NCBI GenBank assembly: GCA_028641055.1
Contig: CM054059.1
Span: forward strand, 432,950,332-433,014,331
Reading direction: 5' to 3'
Source of the DNA: Alopecurus myosuroides
Lineage: Eukaryota > Streptophyta > Magnoliopsida > Poales > Poaceae
DNA length: 64,000 bases
Each line of letters opens with the position of its first letter. The first letter of the stretch is position 1. Below, in pieces: positions 23,780 to 35,836 of the stretch. The translations under genes were made by a program, and so were the position numbers. The notes under the pieces are model-generated. The model saw nothing but the letters and a program-made list of their open reading frames with translations, had not been told where the DNA came from and made no database searches.

Positions 23780-24146
23780 GTAGTCCCCAGAATAGCCTGG
23801 GCTTCATGGATCCTCCTTGAAGCGCTCGCTATTCCCTGCAAAGATATCAAACATACAGGCATATAGAGGCCGGGTTAAGATGCTCTGATATTCAGCTAGG
23901 CCTTACTCCACGGCGGCCATGTAGTAACCCGGGTTTTTTTCCCAAAACATCTTTAATTTTCCAGGTCTAAACCCTAATTCCATACTCGATAATCGATCCT
24001 GATATCACGGGATGGATTCCCTTCTCTCTTTTATCCAGATGCCTTGCTCAATATTTGGCGCATATCTCGCAGAAACTTAAATAAATAGCCGTTTACCTCC
24101 GCAACTCCCGGCCCCCATTCACCGAACCGGGCTTACCCACTTATAC

Positions 24147-24154
24147 TATAAATA
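24147..24154 (+). promoter_or_regulatory. TATA box of the Gy2 antisense gene
   Basis: TATAAATA, about 270 bases upstream of the first donor. The Gy1 antisense gene has the same TATAAATA at the equivalent place (36424-36431, minus strand), which supports a real promoter directed against the element's own transcript. Confidence 0.6.
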
Positions 24155-24955
24155 AGCTCCTTGGGGGTAACCCGAACCCTAACGGCTCATTTCCCCCCAT
24201 TCCACTTCCTTTCTCCTTCTAAGCTCATTCTCACTGAGCACCACCACGGAAATCCCGCGCGCATCACCGGAGCCCACCGGCCGGAGGCTGCGCTCCGCCA
24301 CAACTCGCCCCGCGCCGCCGCCAAGACCCGCCGGCGAATCCCCATCCGGCCCGTCAAGGACCGCGAAGGGACATCAGGCTTGCGCCACCTTCCTCCGCAA
24401 AGCCTCGCTCAGATCTCCTCCGGTAAGCCACTTGCGTCCATTAATTCGCCCTTGCACTTTTTTGATTTCACCTTAGATTAGATCCAAATCGACCCGCCAA
24501 CGATTCCTCGGCCACGCCGAATTAAGTTGCTAACATTCTTTCCAGCTCGCATAATAGATAAGTTATGGATTCCAATCCATTCTCCTACTACCTGCAAGTA
24601 CTAATCTCGCCACAAATCCGAAGATAAGATTCCCAATCTGGGCCCGATCCACTCAAAATTTCCGCCTTGGCCTCAATCACCCGGCCGGACTTCCCCTTTT
24701 CAGTTCCTTTTATTCGCGTTAAGTGCCTATGCGGCCATCCATCGTCCCCAAAGAACCCCTTCAACACTTAGATCTCCATATTTTTCGTCATAATACTTGA
24801 TACCCGGACAATTTCGAACTTTACTCGGTGAGATAACACCCGGATTACACGCAATTTTTCATGTCTCAATACTACCCCACCGATACTCGACCGGCTCACC
24901 ACTTCCGGGTCTTAGTCCTCTTATCCTTTTACTTTGTTTTTTGCAGGTCAACCAC

Positions 24956-27900
24956 ATGGCTCCCAAAAAGCAGGGGAAAACTCCAACCAAAGTTAAAGCC
25001 GCCAACTCCATATCCGCCAACTGGGCGCGGTCTACAGTCACCAAATCCAAGTTGGAGGAGCTAGTGGAGCTGGGTGTTCTTCCTCCTCAAGAGGATATCC
25101 AATGGAGAGTGCCGGGTAAGGAGACCCGGCCCACCCCGACAAAAGGCGAGGTAATTTGCTTTGTGGAACATGTGACCCGGGGCTTCCGCCCACCGGGTCA
25201 CCCCTTTTTCCGTGATGTTTTGAATCATTACGGTCTTCGCGTCTTTGATATCGGGCCTAATTCTGTTCTCAACATCTCCCACTTCATAGTCCTTTCCGAA
25301 TCATACTTGTGAACTTCGCCAAGTCTAGCTCTTTTCATCGAGCTTTTTCAATGCAAACCGTGCCGCGAGAGCGGTGACGGGGCGCTTCTCGCTTGCGGCG
25401 GGGTTTCCATCCAGCGCCGCAAGAATTCTCTGATGCCACCTCTCACCCTTAATTCCCATGTCAAGCACTGGCAGCTCTCCTACTTCTACTGCCAAGACAC
25501 CTCCCCACCCGGCCAAAAGAAGCTGCCGGGTTACTCAGAGGGTCTTATTGACATCTCTGATAAATTTAGTGCCTTTGCCCCTGACTCGGACAGGGAGGCA
25601 ATTCAACCTCTTTTAGCCAAAATCACCACTCTCACAGCCCAAGGCCTCATCGGGCTCAACCTGGTGAAGACTTGGGTAGATTTCCGGATTCAACCCAACT
25701 CCATCCGCACAAAGTTAATGTGCGAGTATTCAGGGCAATCTACAGACCCGCTCCGGTACTCCGACAACATCTTCGCAGCTGGCGATACTCATAAAACCAT
25801 CAAGGGCTTTCTGACCGAAAAGCTCGAGGTAATCCGGAACATATCCGGGTTAGAGCCCTTCACGCTTGAGAACCCAGCCCCCAAGGTGAAAACCCGACTT
25901 TGATGCCTTTACCTTTGCTCTTTCCACTCAATGCAGTTAATAACCCTTATGCTAACACTTTTCAGGCTGATGACGATTTTTGGAAAACCAATGCCTCCCC
26001 TAGCTCCGAAAGTCCAGAGGAGCAAGAAACTGTTAACTCGGATGAAGGTACTTTCCGGATTTTATTTGGTTTCCTTAAACTCACCATAACCCCTTCATTT
26101 CCAACCATAACTTTGATGATATCCAGAACAAGAAGATGACGAGGAAGAAAACTCCGACGGCAAAGTAGAATCTGCCAGCGACGAGGAAGAACTGGAGCCG
26201 ACAGTCAAGGTCGGATCCAAAAGAAAGACTCAAGAGGCCACCTCCAAGGTTTCATATCTTCCCCTCGCATTCAACTCGCATTACTTTAATGATATACTTG
26301 AGCTACCTTGACATTATCCCACTGGCCGTTCTTGAAGGAGTCGCCCGTGCCCAAGCGTAGGTCAACTCGAAATCACCCGGGTGATGATGCCCTTAACCCG
26401 GGTATTTCATCGACCCCCCCGCGGCGGGCTGGTAATTACCCTATCTTTTCTGGGTCAAAACATTCTCTTTAAATCATTCCCATATGACATCTAACTTGAT
26501 AATTTCCAGCTTCTCCCGAGTCCAGCGATGGATTTCCTTGTGACTTTGCGGTGAATACCGGGTAAGATCCCCTTCCTGATGTTCCACCATATTTCATCAC
26601 CCTTTCTTGACTGTGTATTTAGCTGCTCACTGACAACATCTTATAGGGCCACGGTCGTTATCAGCGATCAAGAGGAAACGGGGACCGAGGGCCCGGGTAA
26701 GGGGAGCCCGGCTGATAAGACTACAGCCGCGTCCAGCGGTGAAAAACAAGCGTCGCCGCCAAACCCGGACGCGCAAGGAGCCGAGTATCCAATTGCTTCC
26801 CATGCAAGCAAGAAGAACAAAACCACCGTCTTGGGTGTAGAAGAAGGAGCGTCGGATTCCGACACACAGATGACCCGGGTTCCGCCTCCTACTAAGAAGA
26901 AAGCTCCTTCCCGGAATTTCCAAGGCCCCGGGTCTTCTGATACGAGTAAAGACACTTTCGATCAGTTGATGAACACTCTCCTCACTATGAAGACTTCGGA
27001 GAGCCAGATCTTGGAGCGCATGGCTGCAGAGCACCAGGTAAGGACACTTTGTATCTCATATTGCATACCTAGTCCCCAAGTTCCAAGTATGACTTGCAAA
27101 AGTGATGCTTGGTACTTTACGCCACATTCAGCTTTCCATACAATCCAACTAATACTTGCATTCCTTACTACTTACAGGCACAGATAACCCGGTCTGATGA
27201 AACTTTACTGAGGACCAAACAACTTCTTCTTGCCGAGATGAAACGAAGGGAAATCCTTGAGGATGACATGAAAACCTTGAAGAAAGATGTTTCCAAATAC
27301 AAGAAGAAGTGCAATGCCGCTCAGACCGAACTGAAGAAACTATCGGACCAGGTCTCCGATACTTATCAGATCTTGCTCAGTAAGTTTTCTGCTGTCGATT
27401 GGCTTCACGTCTTTGCTTTATTATAACAGACTCGGGATTACTGATACGCTCTTTCTTTTGTTACGACTGCAGGTGCCAACCTTGCGGCCCCAGAGGAAAA
27501 TGCCATTGTCAAGGCTAGAACCCTCAAGACTGTGCTCCGGACTTTCTTTGCCGGAACAAAATTTATATTGGATGCTGTGAAGTGGCCTACGGAAGTATAT
27601 CCGGGTGAAGAGAATCTCGTTCAAGCCTGCTCCACTGTGCCTGGCTGGATTGAAATCTGGAAACGCTCATCATGCCGGATTTGAATGACCCGGGCTTTTA
27701 CTCTGGCCAAGGCTTTCTTTCCAAAGCTTGACCCGGCAAAGGTAACATCCGGGTTTCCCGAATTCAAGGCTGACGGTTCCAAATTTACACCCAAGGATTT
27801 CAAAGCCATACAAGCCGCAGTGCGCCCCTCAGCTACCACTTTGGCCGATAGCTTGGATCTAAATACGATTATGAGTGCATACGACGCTGATGGCAAAGTT

Positions 27901-28128
27901 ATTACGGAGGAAGCGCCCCCGCCTTTTGATATCTTGGAGAAGTGGGTTTCTAGCTCGGCCAGGAAGAGGGAGGCGACTGCGAAGAGAGAGGCCGAGTTAG
28001 GATCGGGCCCGTCTGCCTCTACACCAGCCGTCCCTCCACCAGTCCGCCCTGATGCAACGAGTCCGGGTAAGGGTGCCGGGAAGGCTAAGCAGCAAACCCA
28101 GGACTCAGACCCGGAAGGCCGTACTTAG
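24956..28128 (+). CDS. Antisense ORF of Gy2 (putative gypsy-type transposon/Transposase_28-like domain), eight coding exons, two stops
   Basis: Proposed exons: 24956-25885, 25966-26047, 26127-26248, 26338-26431, 26510-26561, 26647-27037, 27178-27379, 27473-28128, all with GT-AG borders and consistent phase. A non-coding first exon likely ends at 24422 with an intron to 24946. The N-terminal part (GHPFFRDVLNHYGLRVFDIGP, split here as GHPFFRDVLN and HYGLRVFDIGP) matches the domain found beside plant Tat elements. An acidic Ser/Glu-rich middle, a basic segment, a heptad-like coiled-coil (about 27200-27350) and a Pro-rich tail follow. TGA at 25310 (Cys in Gy1) and TGA at 27682 interrupt it. Because it is antisense, its introns survive retrotransposition. 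Function unknown. Confidence 0.65.
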
Positions 28129-29190
28129 GAGGCCGAATAGGGCCGTACTATCATAATACCTTGTAATGCTTTGTATTCACACTGTTATGGTTTTGATGGT
28201 GCGCCTGTGCACCCCTGATACTGACGCCGTACCTTGTAACGTACTTTTAGTCCGTGATATACTTTGCGGCTTTCCTGGCCTTTTGATAACCGTATTGCTT
28301 GCCTATTCTTTGAACTTTTTCTCGATACCCGATTCTCTATTTTGGCTCCCTTCGTAAGACTCGGTTTTCCGAGTACCAGGGGCTTTGATACGTGGACTTT
28401 TTCTTTAAGTCCCCAAGACTCGGATGGTGAGGTTTTTCGAACTGCGATAGCCAAGTAGTTTGTTTCTGTTTCGAAGTCCCCCAGTCCCCAGGACCCAAAA
28501 CCCGAGTCATGGGGGTGTGGCCTTTCTCAGAGAACAAATTATTTTTTACCGAGTCGCAAGCCTAAAGCCATTCCGTGTGAATACTGAGGTTATGCTTGAT
28601 AGTTGTTGAGTTTTCGGCTTTTAGCCTTGTACTCTGCATAAACTTGTGGTTTAGATGACCCTTTTGACTATCTTGTACTGTAAGCCGGCTTTCGCGTGGA
28701 TACCATGTTGTTACATCCATACGAGAACAGTGTCAGGCGAGTCCCATTGGGCTTCATGGCTGATTGTAATCGTAAGCGAACGAATCATGCCACTTTAGTG
28801 CGAGTCACATCGAGCTTAAGTAAGAAAAGTCAAGAAAATTTGGCTCCTTTGTCCAGTTATAAGATTGCAGCCGTACTCGTTTGCGAATAATCGTCCCTTA
28901 TAACTTATAGGCATCAAGGCCGGGTCTTTTGGGTTGCTAGCTGGGCTACTTGAGCCGCCAGCCCCCGAGACCTGTATATACTCAACATTCTTAATGATAC
29001 GGAAATACTGATGCCACGTGGATACTACTTACTTGTAATCAGGCTGTAACAAAATAGGACTTGATAACCATCTCTTTATTGCTGCGAGAAAGTTTGGATC
29101 AGCAAGCCGCCTCATTAAAAACCTTCCAGTCCCCTTAGGTACCCTGGGTAGGAAAAGAGCGCGTCTGAAACCTGCTGCCCGTTACATTGT
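28129..29190 (-). other. Gy2 spacer between pol remnant and antisense gene
   Basis: No gene supported. On the minus strand it aligns with the Gy1 spacer after pol (11637-11969 plus 22621-23298), including GGTACCTAAGGGGACTGG. It contains a TCGGGGGCTGG purine-rich run (near 28960-28970). Confidence 0.65.
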
Positions 29191-30255
29191 TTAGTTCTTC
29201 GTGGACACCGGTCCCGAACTGGCGTGACCGGTGCACATTCTCCACACGTTAGACTTTTTCATGACGAGTACCGGGTTTGCTAGCCAACCCGGGTAAGGTG
29301 TTTCCATGACATGGCCGGTTGTGAGTGATCGTGCAGCTTCTTCTTCTGTGGCGGATTGTTTGGAGGGGTCATCCTTGACAAAAGCCACCATTTTAGCATC
29401 TTGTGTTACCTTGGATTTTGCTCGTTCGCCTTCAGTACTCGGCCTTTTTGATGTGGCTCTACCCTCCGGGTCTGCTTGAGACCGGTACTGCTTGAGTTCT
29501 TCTTTTCTACAGGCCTGCTCGGCCATTGCTGCATCTCCTTCGTCGCATTCAGCTGCTATGTCTCGATTTCCATGTATGGTAATGGTCTTCTTGGGACCCG
29601 GGATTTTTAGCTGTAGATATACGTAACACGGCCTAGCCATGAATTTGGCGTAAGCCGGCCTTCCAAATAACGCGTGATAAGGGTTGCACAATTTGACTAC
29701 CTCAAAGGTAAGCCACTCAATTCGATAATTATCCTTTGACTCTCCAAAGGCTACCTCCAATGCGATTTTTCCCTCGGGGCATGCTGAATGACCCGGCACT
29801 ATCCCATGAAAAACTGTTGAGCTTTTTTGCAGCTGAGATTCCTTGAGACCCATGCGTAGGAAGGTTTCCCAGTACAGTATATTGATGCTGCTTCCACCAT
29901 CCATTAAAACCTTTTTCAGTTCGTACCCATTGACTTGCGGTGCGACTACTAGTGCCAGGACTCCTGGGTGCTCCACTCTTTCTGGGTGATCCCTTCTGCT
30001 CCATGTTACCTCCTGTTCTGACCATCTCAAGTACCTCGGGACAGCTAACGAAACTGAGTTGACCGCTTGCTTCAGTATCTTTTTGTCCTTGTTAGAGCCT
30101 CCTGTGGTATGCACATGATATTGACCCAATTGTTTGGGGTTAGCCTGGAAACCTCCTGCCCCCCCTTGGTTATTACCTTGATTTCCAGCCGCCGGATTAC
30201 CGGCTGGGGGTGGGCCGTTGCCCGGGTTTGCCCCTGGACCCGGTCCTCCTCCCCG
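29191..30255 (-). pseudogene. pol: Gy2 protease and RT stub
   Basis: In frame with gag after a TGA. The protease active site VLMDGGSSINILYW is intact. After DPSKQ the sequence lacks the segment that in Gy1 precedes RT, then keeps a decayed RT start (WLANPVLVMKKSNVWRMC) and ends at a stop at 29193-29191. The YVDD region, both RNase H domains and integrase are absent. Confidence 0.85.
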
Positions 30256-32721
30256 TCATGCACCTCGCATAGCTCTGTGCACTTCCTCATTTTTCCATCT
30301 TTGTAAATCGGCGCACTGTTCTAGGGAGTGGTTAGCTGGCCTGCCATTCCTGCTGTGCTTCGGGCATGCCATCCTGAATATATCCCAATTGTTACCCGGC
30401 CTTGGTGGACCTTGATAGTTTCCTCCATTGTGGTTACCTCCGTTGAAATTTCCTTCTGCTCTGGGCCTCGAAGACCCGGCTTCTGTGTTGGCGACAAACT
30501 CGGAGCCTCCTTCGAACGGGCGCTTGTTCTGGCTATTTCCGTTATTACCTGATGCTGATCCATTGCCAGTTCTTCCGTTATTGCTTGTGTTTGCTTTTAC
30601 CTTCTTGTCATCAGCTTCCTCTTCTGTAGTATCTGCCGCAGCGTGTTTGTTGCACGCATCCATCAATTCTCCCATTGTAACTTCCGACGCATTTCGACTG
30701 GACTTCATGCGAGTTAACTTTTGCACTAAAGGTATATACTTGCATGTTTTTGCCATGGCCTGTAGTGCATCCTTGGGCTGGATATCCGTGGATGAGTGAA
30801 GTATCTCCATAACCCGGCGCACCCAACTACGCGCCGATTCTCCCTTCTTCTGGACGCATCGCTCTAGATCATCAATAGTGAACAATTTCCTGCAGGTCCC
30901 GTGAAAGTGCTTGACAAACGCGGTCTTCAATTCCTCCCAAGACTTGATCGATCCTTCCGGCAAAGTGGTGAACCACAATTTTGCTGCTCCTTCCGACATC
31001 ATCAGGTACATGAACTTGGCTTGGAGGTTCTCGGACGCGTTGCGAATTGAGATTGCCATCTCGTAACTGCTTAGCCATGTTTCGGGATCCATAGTTGGCT
31101 CATAATTCACTACTTTCCCTGGCTCTTTGAATTTTTCCGGGTAAGGTTCAGCTCTGATACTGTCCGAGAGACACTTAGGCCCCGCAAGAACGGTTGAGGC
31201 CGGCCTGGCTCTATAAACGTGTGATACCGCGGGGGGCGCGGCTGGGCGCGATGCTGCGGGAAGTCCATGCGCTGCAGACCCGGCCGCGGCCCTCCGAGCC
31301 CTAGAACTGTCCACGACGGCCTGTGCTGCTGATGCTGCCTGAGCGCGGGGAGGAGGCGGCATTTGCTGCTGCTCTTCCCTCCGTCGCGCTGAACTTGTTT
31401 GGATATTCCCTTGCTGTTGACTGACGTATGGCGTCCCGTGCATACCGCTTCTGTGATCCGGATAATTGGCTTGCTGCGCTACCGCAGTGTGCAACAGATC
31501 GATGGCTTGCCGAGTCTTCTCTGCATGGGGCGACTCTCCCACAGGGATTTGATTCAACGCGAGTGTCGCTGCATATACATTGTCCATAGGGTTATTGTAG
31601 TGGCCGGCTGGTGTGCGGAACCGTGATGGTGGCGGTGGTGGTAGATCGTTGCCGGTTGTGACTCTAATTTGTGGTGGGGGTAACCCGGTCCGCTCATTCG
31701 CCGGATTTGTCGCTGCTGTCACCTGTTGGGGTGCGGTTCCCTGGTTCGCCACTGGTATCGGCTGGTCCTGAGGTGTAACAAATAAATTAGCCGGATTAAT
31801 AACCCCGCCCATTGCTGGTAACCTGGTGTGGTGCCATTGATGTATTCTAGACGTTTCCTCTCGGAGCCGGGTTTCCAACGCATCTAGCTCACACTGCCGC
31901 GTGGCCATCCCTTGCTTTTCTGCCTCTACCTGCCTTCTTTGCTGTTCCAGCGCACGACTAGCCACATCCAGATCCCTGACGCGTTCCGCTGCGTTTTCCG
32001 GAGTGATAACCGTTGCGAGAACCGTGGGGTCTAGAATCAGATTGTTATCGAATAAGGCCGGGTGGCGCGGGTTCGAAGGACCCGCCCCTGGTGTCCGGTT
32101 TTCTAAGAATCCGAACGTATTTGCATGCAATTCCTCATCCGCTGCTCTGCTGGTTACTGACGCCGACTCTCCATCAACCCGGGCCAAGACCGGGTCTCCG
32201 TTAGCCGCGCCCTGTCGCTGGGCCACTGCCTGAGCCGCCCCGACTGATGCCGCGGTTGCGTTTCCTTGGTTGGCCGCGGGGGCCGCATAGACTGCAACTC
32301 TGCGTACGATATCCGGTGTAAATTCATGCTGTTCTTCCTCACCGTTCTCCTCATACCGGTTTTCCAGTAGATCCAGGATAGACCCGGTATCATCTTCTCT
32401 TTCGGCCCGGTCGCGTGGGGTCCATGCCGGCTCCTCCAGCTGTTCCCACTCCGCGATGGGTTCTTCTACCGGATGTGTCGTTCCAATCGATTCTTCATCA
32501 TCTGATCGGATAGACGTGGCTTTTCCTGGCATAGAATCAGATCCAATGTTGTCAGGGATCAAATTGGAAGCACATACCATACCAATGAAGACGCTGATCC
32601 GGCCAATCGTCACGACGGATCCGGATTCGAGGTGATCCGACTCCGGCCCCCAGCCGGAATCGTCCACCATCTTTTCTCCTTCGTGGTCGATGTAGATTTC
32701 GCCGATGACAAGATTCTCCAT
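30256..32721 (-). CDS. gag: Gy2 gag
   Basis: About 821 codons open from the ATG at 32721 (MENLVIGEI) to the TGA at 30258-30256. An acidic N-terminal region, a Gln/Pro-rich linker, the retrotransposon gag domain (about residues 525-700, YPEKFKEPGKVVNYEP) and a C-x2-H...H-x4-C motif (CPKHSRNGRPANHSLEQC, about residues 780-800) follow in order. The frame stays open 63 codons upstream through the PBS into the LTR. I chose the internal ATG because Gy1 shares it and it lies after the PBS. Likely encodes the particle protein; it may supply Gag in trans or use that of a partner. Confidence 0.8.
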   Translation of the reverse strand: MENLVIGEIYIDHEGEKMVDDSGWGPESDHLESGSVVTIGRISVFIGMVCASNLIPDNIGSDSMPGKATSIRSDDEESIGTTHPVEEPIAEWEQLEEPAWTPRDRAEREDDTGSILDLLENRYEENGEEEQHEFTPDIVRRVAVYAAPAANQGNATAASVGAAQAVAQRQGAANGDPVLARVDGESASVTSRAADEELHANTFGFLENRTPGAGPSNPRHPALFDNNLILDPTVLATVITPENAAERVRDLDVASRALEQQRRQVEAEKQGMATRQCELDALETRLREETSRIHQWHHTRLPAMGGVINPANLFVTPQDQPIPVANQGTAPQQVTAATNPANERTGLPPPQIRVTTGNDLPPPPPSRFRTPAGHYNNPMDNVYAATLALNQIPVGESPHAEKTRQAIDLLHTAVAQQANYPDHRSGMHGTPYVSQQQGNIQTSSARRREEQQQMPPPPRAQAASAAQAVVDSSRARRAAAGSAAHGLPAASRPAAPPAVSHVYRARPASTVLAGPKCLSDSIRAEPYPEKFKEPGKVVNYEPTMDPETWLSSYEMAISIRNASENLQAKFMYLMMSEGAAKLWFTTLPEGSIKSWEELKTAFVKHFHGTCRKLFTIDDLERCVQKKGESARSWVRRVMEILHSSTDIQPKDALQAMAKTCKYIPLVQKLTRMKSSRNASEVTMGELMDACNKHAAADTTEEEADDKKVKANTSNNGRTGNGSASGNNGNSQNKRPFEGGSEFVANTEAGSSRPRAEGNFNGGNHNGGNYQGPPRPGNNWDIFRMACPKHSRNGRPANHSLEQCADLQRWKNEEVHRAMRGA

Positions 32722-32764
32722 GCCCTTCCGAGCTTCTCCCGTGATGTAAACACCTTTGGACGCA

Positions 32765-32783
32765 GGCCCCACGGTGGGCGCCA
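32765..32783 (-). promoter_or_regulatory. Primer-binding site of Gy2
   Basis: On the minus strand TGGCGCCCACCGTGGGGCC lies two bases after the LTR end (CCCACGACA GT). This is the usual Tat-lineage primer site; I did not assign the tRNA. Confidence 0.85.
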
Positions 32784-32785
32784 AC

Positions 32786-33266
32786 TGTCGTGGGATAATC
32801 ATGGCAGATGTTACCGGGGGTAACTGATCTTGGGGCAAGACGACACGGGTGTTTGGGAGAGGGTTTAGCTTAGAGGAAAACATGGTGCAATTCGATCTGG
32901 TAGCCGGCAATCAAAGTCGCCGAGTCCCCGATCTTGATATAACAACTCAACTATGGGATTACACTGGATGCTCGATATCAAGCGATATTGCTAGGGTTCT
33001 TGGACCTCTGTCTAAAACTAGACCTGGGGGTCGGTTTATAAAGCACCCGTACCCCCTGGCTTATTCCCCAAGGCGCATCCTGGATCCTACCCGGACACGG
33101 CGCACAAACCCTAGCTTTCCTTTACAGTAACCCACAATCCGGATTGCTGGGCCTACAAACTTGGGCCTTCCACAAGCTTCCTTATCTTTAGCCGGATCCT
33201 GCGCACCGTCCTTTGGGCCGGGTTACTCCTTGGAGTTTGGCCTACCGGGTTATCATCCCCCCGTCA
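32786..33266 (-). repeat. Gy2 5' LTR
   Basis: 481 bp, TGACGGGG to CCCACGACA on the minus strand. A TTTATAAACCGACC region on the minus strand (near 33035) is a plausible TATA box. The TSD AAAAG follows at 33267-33271. Confidence 0.93.
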
Positions 33267-33389
33267 AAAAGTGCATACCAAAGTGGAATACCAGAAGGGC
33301 CATCAAAGCCGTAAAAGTTATGTGTGTTACAAACCAAGGGAGTAGTAACACAAGTGCACAGACGCACTATCAATGATGGAGCTGTAAGT

Positions 33390-35836
33390 ATCGGTAATGA
33401 AGGTTGAGAGTTTTTTCAATATCCCCTCAGCGTTATGGAGTTTCTTCTTGTACTTCTAGCAATCCTTGGAAAGGTCCTTCACCTCGGCCTCCAGCTCTTC
33501 TCGAAGTTTGGTCTCAATCTGCAGGAGTTCGTTGGTTTTCGCCAACATATCTCCTCCGTCTAGGTCACGTAAGCCTGAAAAACAGACAAGGAAATATCAG
33601 TCGGCAGCAGGGTAAAAGTTGCGAGCAAAAGTTATATAGCTACGGAAGTACCGAGTAAACTGTTGACAGTTCACCCGAAACTTGGGGACTAGGATGAGTA
33701 TGTGAAAAGGATCAGCTAAATTACCTGATGCTCAGCTGCCAGGGACTCGATAATATCTTTCTCAGTGGCTTTCAGAGAATAATACTCCTCCAGCATCTTT
33801 TCAAAATCAAGGCCACTGAGACTTGGCCTGGAGGAGCTAGGGTTCTGATGACCCGGTGGTGGGGTTCTCTCCTGCTTGAGCGGGTCGGCTCTGGTTGCCT
33901 GGGTGTTAGGAGCAGGAGCTGCCCTCTGCGTCCCCAGATACTCGACGTCGAGATCAGCCAATTGATGCGTGGGAGGGGGAGACTCGGTTCTTGGAATGAC
34001 TGTATCATCCAGTTCTTCTTCTTCTTCAACAGATGTGGGCTTAGTGGCGCTCCCCGGATATTCCATTGTCGGGTTATCAACAAAGGTTTCCTCTTGGTCA
34101 CTAAGTGTAACCTTGGCTCTGAGGGAAGAAAAAAAAAGTTAGTAAGTAATAGACGGAAACATGGAAAACATAGATATATTGACTAATAAGGCATGTGAAT
34201 TACCCGGCATTAAGACAAAGTCACTTGGAAGATCATTGCTGGACCCGGAAGATGCTGACAAAGAATCAGAAAGTGAGACTCGGAGCTGTCCGGCTAATGG
34301 ATGACTCGGAGAGGTATATTTTTGAGGAATGTGGGCAGGATAAGTTGGAGGAGTACCGGCTCGGCGAGCGGGCGACATAGGGATCCCGGGGTTAAGGGGA
34401 TCGTCACCCGGAGAAGTGCCCGTCGCTTGACTGGGATTGAGTCCTTCAGAGATGATGTAGTGGTTAGATGCCTGTTAAGTTTGCACATATTAGCATAGGA
34501 GTACGGCTTTGAGGTCATGGAGGAGTACGGCACCTTGAAAGAAACCCTCCTGGGTTTCCTCTTCTGGCCGACCTCAGCTTCCGGCTCTGCTTCGCTCACC
34601 TCTGATTGAGACCCGTCTTTATCATCTAGCGCTGGTGATTGTGGGGCATAGTCGGAAGGAGGAGAAGTTTGGTCTAATAGGCTAACAAAGTATTTATTAA
34701 GCAGAGACCCGGAATTACCTTCATCGCTATCAGTCGGTTCTTCCTCCTCCTCCGAGTTTTCAGAAGGGGGAGGGGTGAAAATCTTCCAGAATGCGTCAGT
34801 TTCCTGGGTGAGAAACACAGAGATAAAAGTTAGGATGTGTACATAAGAAATATCAGTCGGAATAAAGGGTGATATCCGGTTCTTACTGGAGGAGCCGGGT
34901 TAGAGCGAGTAAATGGGCTGAGTCCGGAGATGCTTTTGATGACATCAACTTTCTCAACCAGGAAGTTCTTCATGGCCTTGTTTATATCTGCGGCCGGGTA
35001 TGATTTCTCCGAGTATCGGAGAGAATCGGTAAGGTGGCCAGAATACTCGCAGATGAGTTTTGGGCGAATGCTATTTGGCTGGATCCGGCAACTAACCCAG
35101 GTTTTTATTAAGTTTAGCCCAATGAGACCTTGGGCTGCTAACACGGCGAGTTTGTGGAGGAGGGTCTGGATAGACTGTCTATCGGCCTTAGGTGCAAAGG
35201 AGTTAAGGTTATCGGAAAGAGATAAGGTATCGACAGAGAAACCCGACAAAGGCTTTTGGCCGGGTGTGGATGTGTCTGGGCAGTAGAAAAAGGTCTTCTG
35301 CAAGTGCTTCACGTGAGTGTGAAGACTGAGAGTCGGCATCAGAGAATTTTTACGTCTCTGAATGGAACCCCCCCACACACACAAACTAGGAGGGGCCCGT
35401 CCGTGCTCTCCCGGCAGGGCTTGCACTGAAATAACTCCAAAAATAAAGCAAGGTTTGGGGGAATGCAGAGATAGGCTTCGCAAAGGACTATGAAGTGGCA
35501 AATATTTATCATTGAATTAGGACCAATGTCAAAGACTCGGAGCTTGTAGTGATCCAGAAGTTCGCGGAAAAAGGGGTGACCGGGGGGGCGGAAACGCCGG
35601 ATCACGTGGTCAAGAAAGATAACTACCTCATCTGGACCGGGTGAAGGCCGGGTTTCCTCACCCGGCGTCCTCCAATGGATGTCCGACTCTGCGGGCAGAA
35701 CCCCAGACTCGGCTAGCTCGTCGAGTTTCGCCTTGGTAACAGTCGATTTCGCCCAGTTGGCGAAAATCGACTGACCCGACTTTTGCTTCAAAGCCGGGTT
35801 TTTTCCCTTGAGCTTGGCGCTAGCTTTGGGTGTCAT
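33390..35836 (-). pseudogene. Antisense ORF of Gy1 (Transposase_28-like), spliced and degenerate
   Basis: Minus-strand homologue of the Gy2 antisense gene. Start MTPKAS at 35836; the shared core FANWAKSTVTKAKLDEL and GHPFFRELLDHYKLRVFDIG are clear. A frameshift near 35375-35395 (a CACACA/G run) separates the first part from the continuation to about 34890. Exon 2 is 34803-34719, flanked by CACCCAG and GTAATT signals. An acidic exon ends AAEHQ at about 33725, and a coiled-coil exon lies near 33580-33400. The last exon of the Gy2 gene is not visible; Gy2 inserted at this end. Confidence 0.6.

Larger units (their letters stand above)
23299..33266 (-). mobile_element. Gy2: Tat-lineage gypsy element, internal-deletion derivative, minus strand
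   Basis: A complete element of 9968 bp with 481-bp LTRs and a perfect TSD AAAAG (23294-23298 and 33267-33271). On the minus strand: LTR, PBS, gag, protease, RT stub, spacer, then an antisense gene (plus strand of the window), then LTR. The two LTRs differ at only about four positions by eye, all transitions. Most of RT and all of RNase H and integrase are missing, so it needs an autonomous partner. Confidence 0.93.

Noticed and set aside
24161..24481. 106-codon ORF upstream of the Gy2 antisense gene
   Set aside because: It crosses the predicted leader exon and donor at 24422 and is not recognisable in Gy1. Treated as untranslated leader.
32722..32910. Gag start in the Gy2 LTR (ORF open 63 codons upstream)
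   Set aside because: This stretch crosses the primer site and LTR end, and Gy1 supports the ATG at 32721.
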